Source: Epiperipatus broadwayi
Taxonomy: Eukaryota > Onychophora > Udeonychophora > Euonychophora > Peripatidae
Assembly: GCA_028023455.1 (NCBI GenBank)
Contig: JAQFVV010006215.1
Coordinates: 10,437,950 to 10,501,949, forward strand
Direction: 5' to 3'
DNA length: 64,000 nucleotides
Under the pieces are notes generated by a model, which worked only from the letters and a program-made list of their open reading frames with translations, did not search any database and had not been told where the DNA came from. Both the position numbers and the translations under genes were made by a program. Below are positions 59,403 to 64,000 of this stretch, in pieces; position 1 is the first letter of the stretch; each line of letters begins with the position of its first letter.

Positions 59403-61645
59403 GTATGAATGTATCTGTGTGTATATATATTAAAATAAGTTTTATATATAGATACATAAGTATATAATTAGTTTTATTTAAATTTTGTTATTCACATTAT
59501 CAAGTTACATTTTACATATTGAAGTAAATCTTTTAAGATATATTATTTTTATTTTATTTATTACTATTAGGTTTTTAATTCTTTTAAAACTTAAACAACT
59601 TACACACTATTTTAATAGTTTTACTTTTATGCTTAGAATATTTACTGAAATATAAAAAATTGTTTTGGAATGATTGTTTAGTGTTTGATTATTTTGGAAA
59701 ATAAGTTGGCAATCATTTGATTGGTAATATTGAGGAAAAAATTAGTTTACTTTTCATGAAATGGTAAAACTGTTTGCCAGAAAACATTTTTATATTATTA
59801 TTTTATATCAAAAAATTATATAAAAATAATCTTTTAAGAAATTCTTTAATCCAGTATGATATTTATCATTGTTCGTCCACTGCAGGACAAAAAAATCTCA
59901 AATATTTTTTTTTGCAGATATCTGGCATAAGTCTTATTTTTGCATGATGATCCAAAAACTTATTTCTTGCTTAACATCCAAGTAGATCTTTTCTGAGACA
60001 CTTTTAACTGCCATTTTTGTTCAACTAGTATAAACCTCATCATATTCTTCTTTGACACTTGTTATCTTTATTGTATTTAAGAATTCAGAATCCATATTTT
60101 ATAATTAAAATAAAACAAACTTGAATTAATCATTGTTATTCTTTTTCTCATTATCTTACTAAATATTTTTCATATTTTATATTTTTCATAATTTTAAATA
60201 TAAGAATGTAAATTGTACATTTGTGGAAGAATATTTCCATTGCTTTTATTCTTTATCTTTTTTCTATTTTTATTTATTTTTCTCTCAAATTAGAATGGTA
60301 ACTCATTTACAAGTGTGCTATGTGTTGAATTAACTATAATATAAATAACATTTAATTAAGAAATTGATTTTGCAGAACTTTCCAAAGGTTAAATGTTACA
60401 AAATTAATAAATCAGTTGCTTATATATTGTCCATAGTACATTATTTGTCTGAAGGATTAAACAAATGCTATAGGTTATTTTTGGTATCTATGGAATGAAT
60501 AGATTCCAAGAGAATTAATGTTTGTCTTTTTCACGGATTTCTTTTCTCTTAATTGATTTCTTTAGACATTTTATTTTTCTATTATGAACCTTAAGAGAAA
60601 CATTTTTATCAAAATTCTATTCAAGAATTGATCCCATCTAAATTAATAATCTTAAACTTCTTACCATTACTAATGATTGATCTCTGGAATAATAATGGTT
60701 ATTTTAAAAAACACTTTATCTACCTCCTTTTTTTTTTTTTAGAAAGCATTTTTAGTCTGATTGTCTTGCTTAAAAACATTAACATTCAGATAGAGCAAAT
60801 AATTGCAAATATGCTTATTTTATCTTTATTACAAATTAAATAAATTTTATATATGTTATATATTATTCTTTTCTTGTGTTAATTAACATAAATCCATAAT
60901 CATTTATGGCTAATAATACTATTACAAATATAATTATGTTAATAATGCAGCATGTTTCACCCTTTTCCAGAGTCTGGATTTTACCTGTAGAATTTGAAAC
61001 TGCTTTTACATAACATTTAAAATCTTAAGTGGGCCAGTAATTTCTTGTTGTGGTTTTGGGGAGATTGTTTATTACTCGATTATTGCAAGTATTAATAATT
61101 TTTCAGATATCGTTTCAGCTGATATTTACTCTATATTGTCTTATATGTAGAATTGGTTTATTTTTATCTGAAAATAGTTTAGTTGCTGACATTAAAGGAT
61201 ATGAGCATGCTCTTAGACATTTAGATATAAGTAGTTTTTCTGTAAACTTTTTCATTGCCATTGGTAAATTATTGATTGGTTCAATGTGTTAGTAAATAAA
61301 TGTTGTAAACTTTTGACAGGTGATCAATATTTGTTTGAATTGTGCAGAATTTTCTAACAAACCATTCAATTCTGATTATTAAGCTCAATTGAGTAAATGG
61401 GCTTTTCCTCAGATTGTAATGAATTCCATGTATCTAGAGGAAATGATCTTGTATCATTATTGGTGACCATTGATTCTAGAACATGAAAATTCCTTTGAAT
61501 TTGGCAATTATTTCAACAGTGTTTATATTTTGATCAAGTTTGTTTTGGTCCAATGTTGTGAAAAGCATCAACTGCAATTATGAATTTTTTTTAATTGGAT
61601 CCATATTGTCCAGATGGACTCAATCCTAATTTTAATAGTTTTATA
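59403..61645. other. ARID4: Intron sequence downstream of the last visible exon
   Basis: No further chromo-barrel exon was found up to the window end. The sequence is AT-rich and without recognisable elements before the hAT element at 61654. Confidence 0.5.
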
Positions 61646-61653
61646 CCATAGAA

Positions 61654-62132
61654 CAGGGGTGGGCAATTGTTTTGGCTCGAGGGCCTGCATAGGTTGGTGG
61701 AGGGCCACATCGGGGACCACTTTGTGGAAGCGAAGGATAATGGAGGGCCGCATCTTTTTTTCATGACACAATAAACACACTTCTTTATTCCCTGTATTAC
61801 CAAAGAAATATTTGTTTGTCCATTCTTCATTAAACACATGACATTCATTACCAATTTTACATTTTTTTGGAGCATTCATGGTTTCACAAAAGTTGGAAAT
61901 ATATATATTTGCTAATGCAAAGACAAAATTGAAATTAATCAGATCAACTGGAAAAGCACTGCACATTGTATCTACACTGCGCATGTATATTGATGTGGCC
62001 ATTCTATTGGAAAATATGAGATGAATATTCGGTCATGCAACAGGAAGGAAATCTCAGTCCAAGGTGGATTTTTCTGATTGTCTTGGAGGGCCGCATAAAA
62101 ACTCTTAGCGGGCCGCTATTTACCCACCCCTG
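61654..62132 (-). mobile_element. hAT miniature element with transposase N-terminus, 479 bp
   Basis: The ends CAGGGGTGGGCAA and TTACCCACCCCTG are terminal inverted repeats. The flanks CCATAGAA (61646-61653) and CTATAGAA (62133-62140) form an 8-bp target duplication with one difference, diagnostic of hAT elements. GGAGGGCCGCAT motifs recur near both ends. On the minus strand an ATG at about 61879 starts MNAPKKCKIGNE, then FNEEWTNKYFFGNTGNKEVC and LLCHEKK. This resembles the N-terminus of hAT transposases of the GTF2IRD2/ZBED-like type with the first zinc-binding Cys pair. The rest of the transposase is deleted. Confidence 0.85.
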
Positions 62133-63079
62133 CTATAGAACATATTATTTACATAGTAATTATAGTTTTCAGACTGCTCCTTTAGTTTTAGACACTTTAT
62201 ATACCTGTGAGTAATTCCTTTGCCTTTATAATTCCAAGATAACTTTTCTGAATTAAAACTATGTAATTGAACTTTTCCATGTACTCTTGCCAAAGAAAGA
62301 TTGTTGTGCACATTTCGGAATGCATTTGGAAAGTTATCAGGATAACTGATAAGCCAGCCAATCCATTTCATTTTAGGAGGAATTGATAAATTAAATTCTG
62401 CTTAGCCTAGACATCAATAATTTTGCTACTAGTAACTGTTGATTGGAAGATGTTAATGTAATTTGTCATCTATTTAGGTTTATTCTTATCAAAATCATTA
62501 ATAAAATATCAACATTAGATATCTTTCTGGGCTTTCAAACAATTGGTTCTTTATTATCTCTAAGTATTACTGATCTTGGTTTAAATAGTTTTGAAATTTT
62601 TATATATAATTCATCTTTAATCATAATTTTTTTGATTACAGCAATGCCTAATGATTTAAAATAATTTCAATCCATTGCAGAAGTTATATTGTTTCTGACT
62701 GTAATAAGTTATAAATTAGCACATCTATTGTTTTACTTCACAAGTAATTACACTGAACCGTAAATTGAAATATTTCCATTAATGATTAAGACTGTCCGGT
62801 TAGGTTTTCAATTTTTGGGTTACCTTTTCTCATTATGGGGGTCTCATTTATATATATACATATTAGACTCCAGAACTGCTATCTATCTTTAACATGAGAC
62901 CATTGTTAAATGTGGGGGTCTTACATGATTCAATTTGCCCAATTGTTTTCTGCCTTTTTGATACATATTGTGGGGTTGTTGTTTTTTTCTAATTCACTAA
63001 TTTATTTTAACCATCTCATTTTATTGTAATGTCTTTATTGGCCAAGCAATAACCAAATAACGTAATAAAAATTAAGTTA

Positions 63080-63760
63080 ATAATAACAAATCACTTGATT
63101 GAAATAAAACAAAAGCAGTTCTCTACTCTTGTGAGATCTATAAGTTTAAGTAATTATCAGCAGATAGTAATGCATTTAATTTGTCATTCTTAGATATCTG
63201 ACTTTTGTTTTTATCAATAAAGATTTGGGATTTAAAGTTAGAAATTAGTTTTAACTTTATTTTACTATTCTAGCTAAAAGTATGAAATTCAGAACATCCT
63301 GAGATTTTAAACTTTAACCAATTTGCTTTTACAGTTAAATAGATCTGATCTTGAGTCATTAAATATATATTTTAGTAATCTCAGTTCTTTTCTGCTATAG
63401 GCATCTTTTTTTCCCCCTAAGAATGTTAATAATCAATAACAAATTATTTGATTTTTAGCTTATACATTATGTGATATCAAAACAGCGTTTTATTTTAGTG
63501 TTATCTATAATAAATTTGAGTAATCAGTGATTATCAGATAATAATGCATTTAAATAGCTAGACTAGTTTTGTCTTTATCAATAAGGATTTAGGATTCAAA
63601 ACTGAAAATAATAATTGCTATACATCTAAAACTACCCTTAAAGTTCATTTTGTTATTCAAGTTAAAAAACTAAATTAAAACACCCTAAGACTTTGAACAT
63701 AAGTTAACCTACCAAAGTAGAGAGCTGGTTTTTATTTTTTTAACATATATTGCATAAACT
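63080..63760 (+). repeat. Two diverged copies of a ~370-bp segment in tandem
   Basis: Matching landmarks occur in order in both copies: AATAACAAATCACTTGAT / AATAACAAATTATTTGAT, AAGTAATTATCAGCAGATAG / GAGTAATCAGTGATTATCAG, TAATGCATTTAA in both, TTTTATCAATAAAGATTTGG / CTTTATCAATAAGGATTTAG, and ACATCCTGAGATTTTAAACT / ACACCCTAAGACTTTGAACA. Divergence is substantial, so this is an old tandem duplication or two insertions of an unknown repeat. Confidence 0.6.
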
Positions 63761-64000
63761 GAATAATCAAATGATTTATTATTAAAAATGACAGAAGGAC
63801 AGGCAAAGCCTATATTTAAAAGAGGACTGAGATTTCTAAAATATATGGCTATTGATCCAGGATCAAGCAAGTTGGCTTAATTTCAAAAACTTAATATGTT
63901 TTGAATTTTAAGCTTTTAACTTAGATAATAAAATGGAATTAAATGCATTACTTCCAGCTTTCAATCCCAAGTTTTCATTGGTATTTACTAGTTACTCAAA

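Noticed and set aside
61568-62002. 144-codon minus-strand ORF as a host gene
   Set aside because: It is contained mostly in the hAT miniature element, runs across its terminal repeat into the flank, and its only recognisable part is a transposase N-terminus.

Overview
The window is animal nuclear DNA. It is very AT-rich and consists almost entirely of introns and decayed transposons, with one host gene. Eight spliced exons on the + strand (1610-1728, 1858-1930, 3630-3724, 5140-5237, 25836-26073, 26481-26699, 33954-35284, 59300-59402) join in phase at every GT/AG junction. They encode about 758 codons of an ARID4 (RBBP1 / BCAA-type) chromatin protein: an acidic stretch, the ARID DNA-binding domain, a long Lys/Glu/Asp-rich spacer and the start of a chromo-barrel (Tudor-knot) domain. 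Both ends of the gene lie outside the window. Introns reach 20.6 kb and 24.0 kb.

The organism is an invertebrate. Large introns, tRNA-derived SINEs and many hammerhead-bearing repeats would fit a mollusc (a cephalopod is plausible), but this is a guess from style and not a demonstrated assignment.

Layout: 1-5.2 kb holds four exons with small inverted repeats between them. The 5.2-25.8 kb intron holds a TA-flanked DNA transposon with a 5'-truncated terminal repeat (5.3-6.4), a pogo/Tigger-like element with a transposase remnant (7.7-9.0), a 0.8-kb inverted repeat (10.1-10.9), two Ty3/Gypsy relics (13.8-16.2 and 16.9-19.1), an RTE-like LINE relic (19.4-21.7) and a hammerhead-like inverted repeat (23.2-23.5). 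Two exons follow, then a 7.3-kb intron with a foldback element and a tRNA-Gly-like SINE, then the giant charged exon (34.0-35.3). The 24-kb intron holds a Penelope-like GIY-YIG relic next to a SINE (36.7-37.1), a second LINE fragment (44.7-45.7), a 1.4-kb palindrome of hammerhead monomers (46.6-48.0), an intact-ended second copy of the TA-flanked transposon (49.1-50.4) and further palindromes (52.1-52.6, 53.0-53.3, 56.1-57.2). After the chromo-barrel exon there is a clean 479-bp hAT miniature element with 8-bp target duplications (61.65-62.13).

The most interesting signal is a recurring one. Most of the large inverted repeats, which look unrelated, carry at or near their ends a motif with the parts of a type I hammerhead self-cleaving ribozyme: a CTGANGA core, a stem II hairpin, GAAA, a very short self-complementary stem III, and a stem I formed by flanking sequence. 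At least four sequence families are present. Two of them (369-bp and ~450-bp monomers) occur as a tandem pair joined head-on to inverted copies. This is the architecture expected of Penelope-like elements or retrozymes, and a Penelope-type endonuclease relic lies in the same intron. Two of these ribozymes lie in the sense orientation of the ARID4 pre-mRNA.
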